Assembly: GCA_903813345.2 (NCBI GenBank)
Contig: CAIIXF020000003.1
Span: 20,910,931-20,974,930, forward strand
Direction of reading: 5' to 3'
Length of the DNA stretch: 64,000 bases
Origin: Owenia fusiformis
Taxonomy: Eukaryota > Annelida > Polychaeta > Sabellida > Oweniidae
In this document: positions 21,626-33,767 of the stretch, piece after piece
Position numbering within the stretch: the stretch's first letter is position 1
Layout: each line of letters begins with the position of its first letter
Notes under the pieces: generated by a model
Databases searched by the model: none
What the model saw: the letters and a program-made list of their open reading frames with translations, nothing else
Told to the model about the DNA's origin: nothing
Made by a program: the position numbers and the translations under genes

Positions 21626-22525
21626 ACACGCCCATGATTGCATTCAGTTTAAAGTTTTAAGATTTCTCTTCATGTCGTACAAGCATTACTATACATCATA
21701 TCACAATATCAATAGCTACACATGATCATGATCAAAGTTTACCACTACAAATTTAAAAGGACGAAGTCCAAATTACACGAGGGTGAAGCAGATCTACGCA
21801 AATACGATCACAGTTCATATCTCAACAAAAAAACAGGCATATTATTTTTGTGATAAACTACGAGTATTGGTTCTTAGGGGGAGGAATAGCCGATTTATTA
21901 ATATCAGATGTAGTGCACTGCATGCGACAGCAAATCGTATTTTGTACTGGTATTGGATAGCTTGCCAAGTGTACATTCTTTAAAAACAATAAAAAAAATA
22001 ATACACTCCTTTAAGTTACGGCTGGACATTATTTAGTACCCCACACAAGTCTTTGATAATAACTTTGACTCGCGATTTGAACACTCTACCCTTAACTATT
22101 TGTTTCAAATTCAGCATAAACTAGACACATAAACTAGAGGCAAATTCCAACATTGGAAATCTTTTATTGAGCCATGGCCATATGTTTAAAGTCCCCATAT
22201 AAAGTTTAAACCACTTTGACTAATATTGTAGTCTTACCCAATATTATCAAAGTCTGATATGTGAAACTTTTTACTTTAATTTCAAAAAGTGGTTTTTGAA
22301 GGACTTTTTGTTCGAAAAATCGTGAATTTCTTTAAAACTAACTTTTAGAGGTTACATGTATCATTTAATAACCGATAATTCATACCAATACACAGGATTC
22401 ATCCTCACGTTTTTTTGCCGAAAAAATGAAGAAAATCGATTCATAAATAAGCGAGAAATGAACTCATCAATCCATGAAAATGGTTCAGAGAAAAATGCAG
22501 AAAAAATACCGCGGTAATTACGAAG
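21626..22525. other. No recognisable gene
   Basis: AT-rich sequence with only short chance ORFs. A weak inverted pairing of AAAGTTTAAACCACTTTGA-like words occurs near 22200-22300. Nothing else seen. Confidence 0.5.
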
Positions 22526-22885
22526 AGCTGACGTGCAACGGATGGAGCTGTCGTACTTCAATCCCACCTTGGACATTTTTTAAACGAGTTGAACTGTCTG
22601 AGAACGCTGAGAACGAGGTAGAATTAGTTGCAAACGGGTTTTAACTGATTAAGAACGTATTAAAGACTGCGTCTTAAGCGTTCTTAATCAGTTTAAACCT
22701 GTTTGCAATTTGTCCTACCTCGTTTTCAGTGATACTTCCTCAGACAGTTCAACTCGCTGTGAAAAACGTCCCTAGTAGGATTGAAGTACGACAGTTCCGT
22801 TCGTAGTACGTCAAGTCCGTCGTTGGTACGTTGTCACTCGTTCTAAATGCAGAACACGACGACCACGAGAACATTTTGAGCATTA
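22526..22885. mobile_element. Folded copy of the 5706-6508 element family
   Basis: Two inverted arms meet near 22670. GTCGTACTTCAATCCCAC and CGAGTTGAACTGTCTGAG on the left are mirrored by GGATTGAAGTACGACAG and CTCAGACAGTTCAACTCG on the right. Both arms match 5940-6050, showing shared ancestry with the CTATCACACC element. Confidence 0.7.
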
Positions 22886-25344
22886 GTCCATGGTACGACT
22901 TCCGAATATAAAGGATCCGTAACACACAATAGCCCAGCAATATTTGAAGCAATATTTATGGAGGTGCATATGCATTGCTTCTCTCAAAATACCATTTGCT
23001 GAAAAAACCTCCGGCTTTCGGGTCGAAAAATGTCTTTCATCACATAGGGTTCAAATAACGTAAATATTTTGATTCGAACTTTTATACATTTTGTAAGACA
23101 CAGACCGTTATTCTAAGCATACTTACAAAAGAAAGATTATCATAATGTAAAAATATACCATAACTTTACAGTATATGTCGGTGTTTAATTAGTGTAATAA
23201 TGCAAGTGTGTTTTTTTTATTTTGTTGGATTTTTCAAATATGAGCCAATCAGATTCAACAAAATAGTGTGGAATATTTAGGTAATATATGATTGGGAACA
23301 TATTAGTTTTCTTACCATTTAAAACATTTTATTACCAGAATTTTTCCTTATAATCGCAAGGGGTCAAACAACAAATTATTGTTCATGTTTTATAAAACAT
23401 AATACAATAACAAATAGGTAAGATTTATACTTAATTAAATGTTACAGATGTATTGGAATGTTCATATATTCCAAGGGCATGTCTAATAATCAATTAGAGT
23501 CATATGCAATCGAACGCCTTACAATTCTTCCTCGACGTTACTGCTGGCTATCATCAAGTTTTCTGATGGTTGTTTCTTCTTTGACCTTACAGCTGGATAT
23601 AATCAAGTTTTAGGAAGATAGTGATAACGATTATTCATAACTCGACCAAGTCTTGATGGTTGTTCTATAAGCAACTGAGCTATATCTAGTGACTACGAGA
23701 AATAGAATTTTAGTCAAGGAAGATCGATAGGCCCTCCTTTATTGGTATTGTTCACCGCGGAATAGAAGTCCATATCTCAAAACGTATTGAGACCCATTTT
23801 GTGAAAAACTAGCATAATTTAAGCATTTGTCGTTCTAATATAAAAGTTATTCATTTGTAGCATTTATCTTATTAATACCTGAGAAACAATACAAAACGTC
23901 GATACACTGATTTCATAATATTTTGGTATCAATAAGAAAAATAACCTCAAACTTATAGCTTAGAAACCTAAATCATATATTTAAAATCATGCATTATTTT
24001 CTGTTGCATCGTGTACTCCAAATTGTGAAAAATGTGGATATTATTTTTTGGTAATCTTTTGACCTCTGTTAATGGCAGGCATAATTCAGCCTAAAAGCCG
24101 GAAGTATATATTAAACGGTTATAATTAAAAGTATTAGATATGCACACTATAATTATTATCGAATTTATGCTCAGTCATCACCCTTACTTCAAAGCACAAT
24201 ATCTTATGTACCCACCAGAGAAAAATAATTAAAATCTGTATCAACTTACTGTACTAAATGACCCACCAGGCCCATCAAAGCCCAAAGACACTGTATGCAG
24301 AGACATCTATTCATGTATACAGCATTTATTTTATAGAACAATAATGGAGTTCACATCTGACCTAAAATACCTTCAATTCTGAACAAAATACTCAATCGAC
24401 CGGAATCGGCGCAAATGTGACCCAGGCATTATGCAGGTGGCACGTGTGTGCTGCATGCAACGTTTCCAAACAGTCGAACCCTGTTTCAAGAACGTAGCGA
24501 TGACAAGTTTGTTGCGACTGGTCGTAAAATAAGTTGCTCGATCGTCCATATATATGAACAGTCTTCAGTATAAAAAGTGAAATATCTTTCACTGGATTAA
24601 ACAGATAATATTTTCTTTTACTTGGTATAGTTTTAATTTGTATATACAATATATAGTTACAATATATTTAATCTATAGTTATAACTATCAGATACATGCA
24701 TGTAATATGAAAAGTGAACCACTAAAACTGATGAATATTCAACTTTAAAAGAACTTTGTAATACCCTGCCATGATATCACCCCGAATTAACCACCTGGTG
24801 GCGAAACTGGTAACTACCTACCTACTCGCATCTGAGTAATTGAATAAAACCTAATCAAAATCTTAACTTGCATTTGCAGGTAAAATCGATCCGTAAAAGA
24901 AGTATCTTGCAGTGGCTGGGAGATCTATGGATGGCTGGATAGGCTATATAATTAAAGAGAAAAAGAAGAGTTCACAAAGCCAATGTACAGATAAAACAAA
25001 CTGACCTTCCGTAATGATGTTGTCACTCTCATTACAAGATCGATAGACAAAATAAGATTTGTTCTAAACCTGGAAATGACAGCGGATGTTAAATCTGCCC
25101 ACATAACACACTGCTTCGCACGTTTTCCATCAAATTGATTCACTGACTTTTGTAACCTCGAATCCAGCATCATCTTCGTTCAGAGATCAACATGTGTTTT
25201 TTCTGTGAGCTGCAGACACAAATGCCTCGGATCACAAATCCGATAGATCGTATTTTGTTGTTTCAATGCGTAATTTGAATAAACCATATACCTTAGAGTA
25301 CAAGTGTCGATGTCAAACGTGTAACATGCATTATAGACACTGGA
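22886..25344. other. Mostly featureless AT-rich DNA with one dispersed repeat
   Basis: No gene recognised. 24370-24430 and 24700-24840 share words with 30187-30330 and 30715-30775 (ACAAAATACTCAATCG; GGTAACTACCT; CTCGCATCTG), marking an old dispersed repeat in different block order. Confidence 0.45.
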
Positions 25345-25438
25345 GAGGTTTCTCACAAAGTTTTTTTTAGCTCAACGGATCTAAAATCGGTTGTGGTTGC
25401 GGATACGTTAAAGCATTAACCCGTTGTGCGAAACCTCA
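25345..25438. mobile_element. Short MITE with AGGTTTCGCACAACG-type ends
   Basis: GAGAGGTTTCTCACAAAG on the left and CGTTGTGCGAAACCTC on the right. The same end word occurs at 42131, 42476 and, inverted, 45446-45463. Confidence 0.5.
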
Positions 25439-25606
25439 CTTTTTTCAAATTAAAAAACGTATTTTACCCTTTTTAGAATTAAAAACCTGTCCCCATGTTT
25501 GACCATTTAGGATAATCTTTAATTCGAAAGGATTGAATGCATTATGAAGCGCCCACTTTTTTAAGGGAGCGAAATTAAACTGTTGGAACAGGTACAATGA
25601 ATATGA

Positions 25607-25914
25607 TGTCCTATGGCGGATCCGGGGGGGGGGGCATGGGGCCGCTCCCCCCCCCCCCCAAGGTTGGCCCAGAAAAAAAAAAGTTGGGCCCAAAAAAATG
25701 TTAGGCCAAAAAAGGCCTTAAGGCCCCAAAAAGTGGGCCTTTTGGTCATTATTGGGCCTTCTAAGGCCTTTTTTTAATTCTAGGCCAAATTTTGAAGAAA
25801 ATGGGCCTCAAATTTTCAAAATTTGGGCCCACTTTTCGGTTTTAGGGGCCCAAAAGTTTTTCTCTGACCTCAAATTTGCCCCCCCCCCTGTTGGTTCCTG
25901 GATCCGCCACTGAT
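25607..25914. mobile_element. GGCGGATCC-ended MITE with long G and C runs
   Basis: Left TGGCGGATCCGGGGG and right CCTGGATCCGCCACTG form terminal inverted repeats of the sort common to hAT-like MITEs in animals. The interior is built of GGCCCAAAA/GGGCC words and homopolymers. The short ORFs over it are composition artefacts. Confidence 0.6.
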
Positions 25915-27642
25915 CTCTATGTTCTCCAGCTACTGTTCTCTGATTGACCAAAACAATACAATTGTACTGCTTACGCCAAGGCTTACTCATCCCATCAAAC
26001 CAAACCCCCATGCCATCTGCTACGAATCTCACAAAGCATTGATAGATAGGACATTGACACTGATAAAAGTGAAATATCTGCCAAGGACGTTTTATCATAG
26101 GGGAGCTAATACAGGATCCCAACCTGCTGGCAAGCATGCAGATTACCATTCAGTTGAATATATTATACCTTTTGACAAAGGCATCATGTCTAATAATTAT
26201 ATTGTTGATGCTGTTGATAATGTACATGTAAAATAGTTGGTGTTTGGAGAAAGGAAAATGAAATCCCTGGACCCATGATAGTGTGCACTGTTCCTAATGA
26301 AAATTATGGTTTTGGTTCGTCCAGTAAGAGGAATCAAAATATGGGATCCGTTGTATATTCAAATCAGTTCGTCGACCTATACAGGCACACATGAGAGTCC
26401 TTTAAATGTTGTTGAATAAGCTCATGAATAATCCATGCATCCTCTTATAGCGCATGAGGGTATACTTGGCCATTATTGTTGATCGTTATTATGAATTGTT
26501 CTTGTATCCTGGGACTTCATCAAATATGAATTAGAAATAAGTAGACGAGGCTGGTATGTCTATGGAATCAGAGTATTGTTATGGGCGAATAAAAGGACGT
26601 CGTAATCAAATTTGCCTCTCTGAAAGATCAGTGTAGTTCCAAGAATTAGAAAAAACAGGATCTTAAGAGGTTCTGGACAAATCATTTGATTCTGGACTTG
26701 TCATATTTTTTTTTCAACGAAATCACATCCAAGGGTTGAATTTTTATTAGCTATTTAGAGAGTGAGTCCTGCCTAGTATTAATTTCAATAAAAAAGTTAA
26801 AATAGAACCCTATTTGAGAGTCAATCTAATACTTACATTACATTGATAAATTAAGGCAAATCCTGAAATATTTTTAAAGTGCGTTTTTTATGAAATATTA
26901 TCCAGCAAGTATTTAAATGAAACGGTCTTATTTAAATACAAATCATAACATGATATTTTTCATGAAACATTTTTCAATGAAATTCAATTGAAGGGTCAAG
27001 ATAAAACGAGCTAATTTAGGTGAAAACCCTTACATGATGATGTGTTTTCATAACTTCTTTCATAAAATTCCATCAAGGGGAGAAGATAAAATGATCGAAT
27101 TTAAGTGATTTAAGGATCACGAGAATATGTTTTCTTTGATATTTTCTATGAAATCCCATCCAATGGTCAAGGTAAAATTTTGATTTTGATTTTGATATGG
27201 TCACGTGTTCGAAAGATCCATATAAGGCCCATAGAACCATATAGGAACGTCATTTTGAATGTCACGTGATAGATCCATATAAGGCTTTTAGAACCATTTA
27301 TGGAAAGATGAGGGAAGCCCCTGACACCTGTTTCACGATTTTTATGCACTTCATTATTGTACCGAAGTTTGCCGATTCGATTCGTCGTATTTCGTAATCC
27401 TGGTGACAATTTTATACTCCATTGGAGTATTTTTGACCTACTTCTTATGACGGAAATTCCCGAACCTTGTTCGGATTAATCCGGATTTTCTGACCTACTT
27501 TATCTACCGAGATTTCACGAGTTAACATTCGTCTCATTCGGAATCCTGGTGACAATTTTATACTCCATTGGAGTATTTTTGATCTACTTTTTCTGGATTT
27601 TGCCCTACTTATTATATCTTGACAACAAGCAAATCAAAAAGT

Positions 27643-27720
27643 TCGACATGAACGGGTCTCGATCAACTAACCTAGACTATGGAAGCCAGGCACGCTAACC
27701 ATGAGGCCAACGAGCTACCG
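27643..27720 (-). repeat. tRNA-like (Pol III A/B box) sequence, left arm, facing outward
   Basis: On the minus strand: GGTAGCTCGTTGGCCTCATGG then a B-box-like GATCGAGACCC. The A-box core differs at three bases from the right-arm copy. A full cloverleaf is not formed, so a SINE or tRNA relic is preferred to a tRNA gene. Confidence 0.5.
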
Positions 27721-27836
27721 ATATGAAAGAACAAAAGTATTATATATTTATACCGAGCGTCAATTCAAAATGATCCTCACTTTTGTCTCCACTTAAATAC
27801 GACTCGTCAGTTGTATCCAGAATAGTAGAACGCCTA

Positions 27837-27880
27837 TGGCGCTAGTGAATAACCAAGTCCCAGGTGAGTGGTTCGTATCC
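27837..27880 (+). repeat. Second A/B box pair, left arm, facing inward
   Basis: TGGCGCTAGTG (A-box-like) and GGTTCGTATCC (B-box-like, one mismatch) are 22 nt apart. The inverted partner is at 32030-32073. Confidence 0.35.
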
Positions 27881-28733
27881 CTCCGTGATATACTATTTTT
27901 GTTTTATTAAATACGACAGAAAGGAGCAAGGTGTAGGTTGAAAACAAGACGTTAGTTTGTTTCAAAACAGTTTGGAAACATTAATCTCTGGAACATTATT
28001 TTTTCAACACTGATACAAATTTCCCTGACATTTCCCTGACATGTCTACCGTTTCAAAATTCCCGGTCATCTTTGGCCCTTTTGACCTAATTTTAAAATTA
28101 CCTGACATTTCCAGCACTTGGAAAATCAAGTCAATTTCCCTGACATTTCCAGGTGTGTATGAACCCTGGAAATATCCCACTGGCTCGCCCTATGAATCGC
28201 TAGCACAGATTGGATTGATTAGTGTTTCAAAATGGTGGACGAAGTGTTTGATTAGATAATTTACATATTAAGCTTCTTAAAGGGGCAACAAGGCCTGTAC
28301 ATAGAAAATTCGAAATTTTTTACATTTTCTGAATTTTTAGGGCAACATTTGGCTTTAACATCTTTTTTTATACATTTTTTCTTAAAATGTATGGATAAAC
28401 AATAAAATTTCAGCATTAAGCAGTGCAAATTCAGTTCAAAGCTTCTATAAAGGGAGTCCAACTTATAGATTTTAAAAATCCGACTCGTTTAAAGAAGAAT
28501 ATCAGCAGCTTAAATCACGCCTTGTGATCATACAAAATGGATGGAGAGGGGGGGGGGTAGGCGATTTCTGCAAGAAAACTCAACAAATTTGGAAGATTTA
28601 CTTTTTCAAGATAAAATTTACAACTGAATTGCCAAATGAATAGGCGCAGTGCATGGCAAAATATGTAAGGTCTTCTAGTATTTTTTGAACTGATACGCTT
28701 CTAAGATATGAGATCTATTATAAAAGGCGCATC

Positions 28734-28751
28734 ATCATCATCATCATCATC
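28734..28751. repeat. (CAT)n microsatellite
   Basis: About seven ATC/CAT units here against two in the paralogous copy at 40406, so it expanded after the copies split. Confidence 0.8.
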
Positions 28752-28836
28752 AACGTGCAAAAGTCAATGTTTTTGCTATAAATCAGGCAACAATGGTCTA
28801 CACGACTTGTAATAAATAGGTATGAGGGGCGTTATT

Positions 28837-29630
28837 AGAGAATTTTCGTTATACGTTTTTTAAAAACTTATACGTATACTTATACTTATAAACCCAATAA
28901 ACAAGGTGTTTCATAATTTCCTAATTCGTCGGGAAATATCTCCTAGGACGGTAATAAAAAGGGCCAATGGCATACCATCCGTACCCCCTTGATGTAAAGC
29001 ATGTTTAGTTGTGTCATATGTGTTTTCTCGAATCAAATAGGCTGATATAGCACAGGGGTTTTACAGATTTATCTACTCTCAAATATATTTTTTGTAGATG
29101 ATCGTTTTGAATCACTTTGTAGAAATAACGAAGGGAGAATTAGTTCAGCTAATGAATGAGTCGAGCTATTTGATTGGATACTATGCCTATTCAGCCGATT
29201 AATTTTAATAAGCCATTCTGGTCAGTAGGTCCACACATATACTATGCGGAGATCCAACTCTGTAAGTTTATAATCTGCGTATAAAGGCCCTTTTATACGT
29301 AAAAACTTAAAAATTGACCTTATAATTTCATGAGAACTTTGAAATGATCGACTCGTTCGTGTAGTGATTCACTTTAAAGGGTCTCGTTTATCGTACACTA
29401 CAAGGACCCGTCAACTAGAATTTAGTTTATCGTGTTCATAATTGACACTAGCAAAGGACATTGTATTCGCAGTCCCTAGTTGATGATGAAGCTTGACTAT
29501 ATCGGGAATAGTTATGCCCCACTTGGTACAGATTATGAAAATCAATTTGAATTGATTTTAGTTCGACAAGACCCTTTAAACTATAAGTATACGTATAAGT
29601 TTTTGAAACAACTTATAACGAAAATTCTCT
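28837..29630. mobile_element. 794-bp MITE with AGAGAATTTTCG ends and 3-bp target duplication
   Basis: Ends AGAGAATTTTCGTTATA and its complement, with ~50-bp imperfect arms including AACTTATACGTATACTTATA. The paralogous empty site at 40.49 kb reads GTTATTATCAC. Here ATT flanks both ends, a 3-bp duplication as in PIF/Harbinger-type elements, although the family is not otherwise shown. Confidence 0.75.
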
Positions 29631-29690
29631 ATTATCACAACACTGACATTGCTCACTTTTTAAAGTTGTTTCAAAGCGTTATATGTAAAT

Positions 29691-31200
29691 GGGCATGTGG
29701 AAGGCCCGTGGGTGGCAATAAAATAACTCGAACTTCAAATTAAAATATATATAAAATAGTATATTTCAAACTTCAATGTTTAAAATACAATGCTCTGTAA
29801 TGTACAACATGAACTCTTACAGCAACTACTGACAAGCCAACACCCAATGCAAACTCAGCTACATGTGAGTGAGAAAGACCATATAGGGGAACAATAGATA
29901 TATAAAACTGACACAGTTTGCATAGTTGAATAACTCAAGGTGAAAAGTGAACATGGTATTAAAAGAGTAAAACTGCAAACAACCTACTTAGGGACCTGTT
30001 ATATTGAGATGAATAGGGATTGATTAATATGAACAGTAATAATATAAAATGTGAAAATGACCATGTTACATATACAAAAAATAACCCCATTGTTACAAAA
30101 TCACAAAAAGTGAAATATCTATTCTTGTATTGCATTTTCGTTCACTGGACAGATTTTAATTGCATTGCTATTAGATACATTTTAAGGGTGATATGAAAAT
30201 TGAACCACGAAAACAGATGTACTTTAAGTTAAAGGGAACGTTCTACCATACCCGCCATGCTATCTGACCCGAACGAGCCACCTTGTGGTGAGATTGGTAA
30301 CTACCTGCTCGCATCTGCGTTATTACGCAGAGACATAAACGTATACAAAAGGAAACGATAGGAGATAACCTATTTTATCTCTGTATACATTTTAACTTTA
30401 ATACATCGTTGAATCGAATTTGTCCAAAGGTCTTGAAACGTAAAATACCTAAATATTTATCTTAGACCTTGGGATGACCTTGTACAAGAAACATTAATGT
30501 TGACCTCGATTCATCTAATCATAATTCGCCAAGGGCCATAGTATCATCAAACGCCAAATACCTAGACATTGATCGTTTACTTGGATTTAAATAAGGAGTA
30601 TGATTTTAAAATTGGCTAGGTCGTGGTTAAGCAACAATAGTATGTTCGAAATACCGCTGTGTAATGCCTGGATCACATTTGCTGCGAGTATTTTGTTCAA
30701 AATTGAATACATTTCTGAACACAATACTCAATCGGCCGGGCGCCGTAGTGAAAATCGGAGCAAATGTGACCAAGACATAAAACAATTGAATAATACTGTA
30801 TCAGTTTCACATTTACAGCGGTCAAAAGCATTTACAAAAAAACCGCCAGAGTTGGCAATCATATAAAATGAAACCAATCCCGCTGTGATTCATAGAAATA
30901 ACTAATTTACTGCATTGAGTTCAATGTTATAACCATGTCGATTTACATGAGTGTCCGATTCATTGTACCAAATTTAAACCTTGACTGTTCTCCAGAAAGC
31001 AATAAGATGACATATATCATATTTTACATTTTAATACATCTGAAAAGATAATAAATGTTTTAATATAAAGTTGACGTAGTTATAAATGTTTTCAGCGTAA
31101 AATCAAAGCACAACCATATAATTAAAAACATTACGCTGGGATTCCAACTGGATACAACTGACGAGTTGTATTTAGGTGGCCTAAAGTGCTGCTTATTTTT
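29691..31200. other. Centre of the 6.6-kb element: old repeats, no gene
   Basis: Contains a lone inverted unit of the ~100-bp satellite at about 30421-30570 (ACGCCAAATACCTAGACATTGATC-like on this strand). Also holds blocks shared with 24.4-24.8 kb. No convincing ORF. Confidence 0.45.
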
Positions 31201-31204
31201 TCGT

Positions 31205-31311
31205 GAAGCCACTCAGTAAAATTACGATTTCTCTCAACCCTGATGTTCAATCAACATCATTCGAGTATCTATATTTTCCTGACACGTTCGGGCATCCGGT
31301 TATGACAACGT
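31205..31311 (+). pseudogene. Exon-like piece, forward member of an inverted pair
   Basis: Reads PLSKITISLNPDVQS then SFEYLYFPDTFG, closely matching the minus-strand frame at 31770-31870. The shared reading frame and several third-position changes suggest descent from coding sequence. Protein family not recognised. Confidence 0.4.
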
Positions 31312-31681
31312 CTACCCAATGTTTGCACGAGAAATTGACGTAATTCATGACTGAAATCGGGAAGACAAAAATATGTGATATTCTTTCAGAATTGTTTATA
31401 ATAACTATTTACAAAAACGTTCCCGAGACACAATCGATCCATTTAGGTAGGGTTTGTTTTAAAGTCGAAAAGCCCCAATAAGACCATACAAACCTAGATT
31501 AAACCCAGAAGAATGCAGATTTCATGTAATGATTTACGTTCATGTAAACAAGGAAAGTACATATAATCCCCATATAAAACACTGGCCTACGTGACATGTA
31601 AACACAGGTTCAAATTGAAATATAGATAATTTTCAACATATAGCATTTGCTTCTGTGTTCTGTATGCCCCTCTACCTGCTA

Positions 31682-31879
31682 ATAAGGCAATGTATCTTCA
31701 AATAAAACCTTAGCCAAGTAGATAAGGGTCTCTGGAACACTTTTGTAAATAGTTTTCACAAGCAATTTTATTCCCGGACGCCCAAACGTGTCAGGAACAC
31801 ATATATATTTGAATGATCTTGATTGGACATCAGGTTGCAGAGAAATCGTATTTTTACTGAGTGGATTATTGAATTTCAT
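31682..31879 (-). pseudogene. Exon-like piece, reverse member of an inverted pair
   Basis: Minus frame with NPLSKNTISLQPDVQS, then CVPDTFGRPG and PETLIYLAKVL. About 66 codons, open. Similar to the forward frame at 31205. The family is unknown to me; the end resembles an enzyme helix but nothing specific. Confidence 0.4.
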
Positions 31880-32029
31880 AGATCTAGAGGCCCTTCAGGA
31901 GTGGAAAACCTTAAATTATCAGAGATTTATGTTTCCAAACTGTTTTGAAACAAACTAACGTCTTGTTTTCAACCTACACCTTGCTCCTTTCTGTCGTATT
32001 TAATAAAACAAAAATAGTATATCACGGAG

Positions 32030-32073
32030 GGATACGAACCACTCACCTGGGACTTGGTTATTCACTAGCGCCA
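32030..32073 (-). repeat. Second A/B box pair, right arm, facing inward
   Basis: Minus-strand TGGCGCTAGTG and GGTTCGTATCC; identical partner of 27837-27880. Confidence 0.35.
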
Positions 32074-32189
32074 TAGGCGTTCTACTATTCTGGATACAAC
32101 TGACGAGTCGCATTTAAGTGGAGACAAAAGTGAGGATCATTTTGAATTGACGCTCGGTATAAATATATAATACTTTTGTTCTTTCATAT

Positions 32190-32266
32190 CGGTAGCTCGT
32201 TGGTCTAATGGTTAGCGTGCCTGGCTTCCATAGTCTAGGTTAGTTGATCGAGACCCGTTCATGTCG
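32190..32266 (+). repeat. tRNA-like (Pol III A/B box) sequence, right arm, facing outward
   Basis: TGGTCTAATGG matches the A-box consensus and GATCGAGAC matches the B-box core. The text around resembles tRNA-Glu/Gly D-arm and anticodon stem, with a CCTGG/CTAGG stem. No good acceptor stem. Confidence 0.5.
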
Positions 32267-33767
32267 AACTTTTTGATTTGCTTGTTGTCAAGATATAATA
32301 AGTAGGGCAAAATCCAGAAAAAGTAGATCAAAAATAAAATTGTCACCAGGATTCCGGAATGAGACAAATGTTAACTCGTGAAATCTCGGTAGATAAGGTA
32401 GGTCAGAAAATCCGGATTAATCCGAACAAGGTTCGGGAATTTCCGTCATAAGAAGTAGGTCAAAAATACTCCAATGGAGTATAAAATTGTCACCAGGATT
32501 CCGAAATACGACGAATCGAATCGGCAAACTTCGGTACAATAATGAAGTGCATAAAAATCGTGAAACAGGTGTCAGGGGCTTCCCCTCATCTTTCCATAAA
32601 TGGTTCTAAAAGCCTTATATGGATCTATCACGTGACATTCAAAATGACGTTCCTATATGGTTCTATGGGCCTTATATGGATCTTTCGAACACGTGACCAA
32701 ATCAAAATCAAAATCAAAATTTTACCTTGACCATTGGATGGGATTTCATAGAAAATATCAAAGAAAACATATTCTCGTGATCCTTAAATCACTTAAATTC
32801 GATCATTTTATCTTCACCCCTTGATGGAATTTTATGAAAGAAGTTATGAAAACACATCATCATGTAAGGGTTTTCACCTAAATTAGCTCGTTTTATCTTG
32901 ACCCTTCAATTGAATTTCATTGAAAAATGTTTCATGAAAAATATCATGTTATGATTTGTATTTAAATAAGACCGTTTCATTTAAATACTTGCTGGATAAT
33001 ATTTCATAAAAAAATTCACTTTAAAAATATTTCAGGATTTGCCTTAATTTATCAATGTAATGTAAGTATTAGATTGACTCTCAAATAGGGTTCTATTTTA
33101 ACTTTTTTATTGAAATTAATACTAGGCAGGACTCACTCTCTAAATAGCTAATAAAAATTCAACCCTTGGATGTGATTTCGTTGAAAAAAAAATATGACAA
33201 GTCCATAATCAAATGATTTGTCCAGAACCTCTTAAGATCCTGTTAAAATTGACGCAACCTAATATGCGAGGAAATAGGTCCTAATTTGACAGCTTTATCC
33301 ACCAGGGTTGAAAAAACTGTTAAGCAATCTATGATCAGCAATGGCATTGTAGGCAGGTGTAAAAGGGTAGGAGGTCCTATCAAATGATGGTCCTACTCTC
33401 CATTGATTTATATGGTGACCTCTTTCCCTTATTATCTTATACACAGTCAGGGCCAGTGAGGGCCGTTAAGAAAGGGGACCATAATCCCTGGGGGACCATA
33501 ATTTCTTTTACACCTGTGCACCTGGTAACTCATAATTACATTACTTATTTGAACTTTTTTTAAAGTAGGTCTCGGTTTTTAAGATGCGGCATTTTTAGAT
33601 AGATGAACTTCTGCTTCTGGCCGAAATCTCGGAAACTGGGTCTAAAGTTCTGTACATCGTATCGCTTGAATTGTTATTTCAACTCCTGTGCCATTATATT
33701 TATCGACCTTGATATTTTTGTATATTTGTACCGTCATACGTCTTAGTTCGTCATTTTATGATATTGT

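Larger units (their letters stand above)
26654..27991 (+). repeat. Left inverted arm of the 6.6-kb element
   Basis: Pairs with 31918-33244. Short ORFs on opposite strands of the two arms (27167-27409 and 32542-32730) have the same peptide because the arms are copies. No family recognised. Confidence 0.8.
28516..29690. repeat. Dispersed repeat (copy 1) interrupted by a MITE
   Basis: 28516-28836 joined to 29631-29686 matches 40197-40553 closely (GGCGATTTCTGCAAGAAAAC, CGTGCAAAAGTCAATG, CAATGGTCTACACGAC). The interruption is the MITE 28837-29630. Non-coding. Confidence 0.8.
26654..33244. mobile_element. 6.6-kb element with ~1.33-kb inverted arms
   Basis: The left arm 26654-27991 and right arm 31918-33244 are near-identical inverted copies, starting AACAGGATCTTAAGAGG. 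Visible differences are few: a 13-bp gap of ACTCCATTGGAGT in the right arm and scattered substitutions. The 3.9-kb centre holds other repeats. No transposase or integrase ORF is recognisable. It may be a very long-TIR DNA element or an inverted duplication. Both arms carry two tRNA-like A/B box pairs. Confidence 0.75.
31918..33244 (-). repeat. Right inverted arm of the 6.6-kb element
   Basis: Inverted copy of 26654-27991. Inner limit at the CAGAGATTTATGTTTCCAAA word, outer limit at GATCCTGTT. Confidence 0.8.

Noticed and set aside
25445-26149. Overlapping minus-strand ORFs of 60-113 codons rich in Gly, Pro and Trp
   Set aside because: They follow the homopolymer and GGCCC words of the MITE at 25607-25914; composition artefacts.
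32190-32266. Genuine tRNA gene
   Set aside because: A and B boxes are good, but no acceptor stem pairs and the same sequence sits mirrored in a mobile arm.
26654-33244. Polinton or other self-replicating element
   Set aside because: Long TIRs fit, but no polymerase, integrase or capsid frame is visible in the centre.
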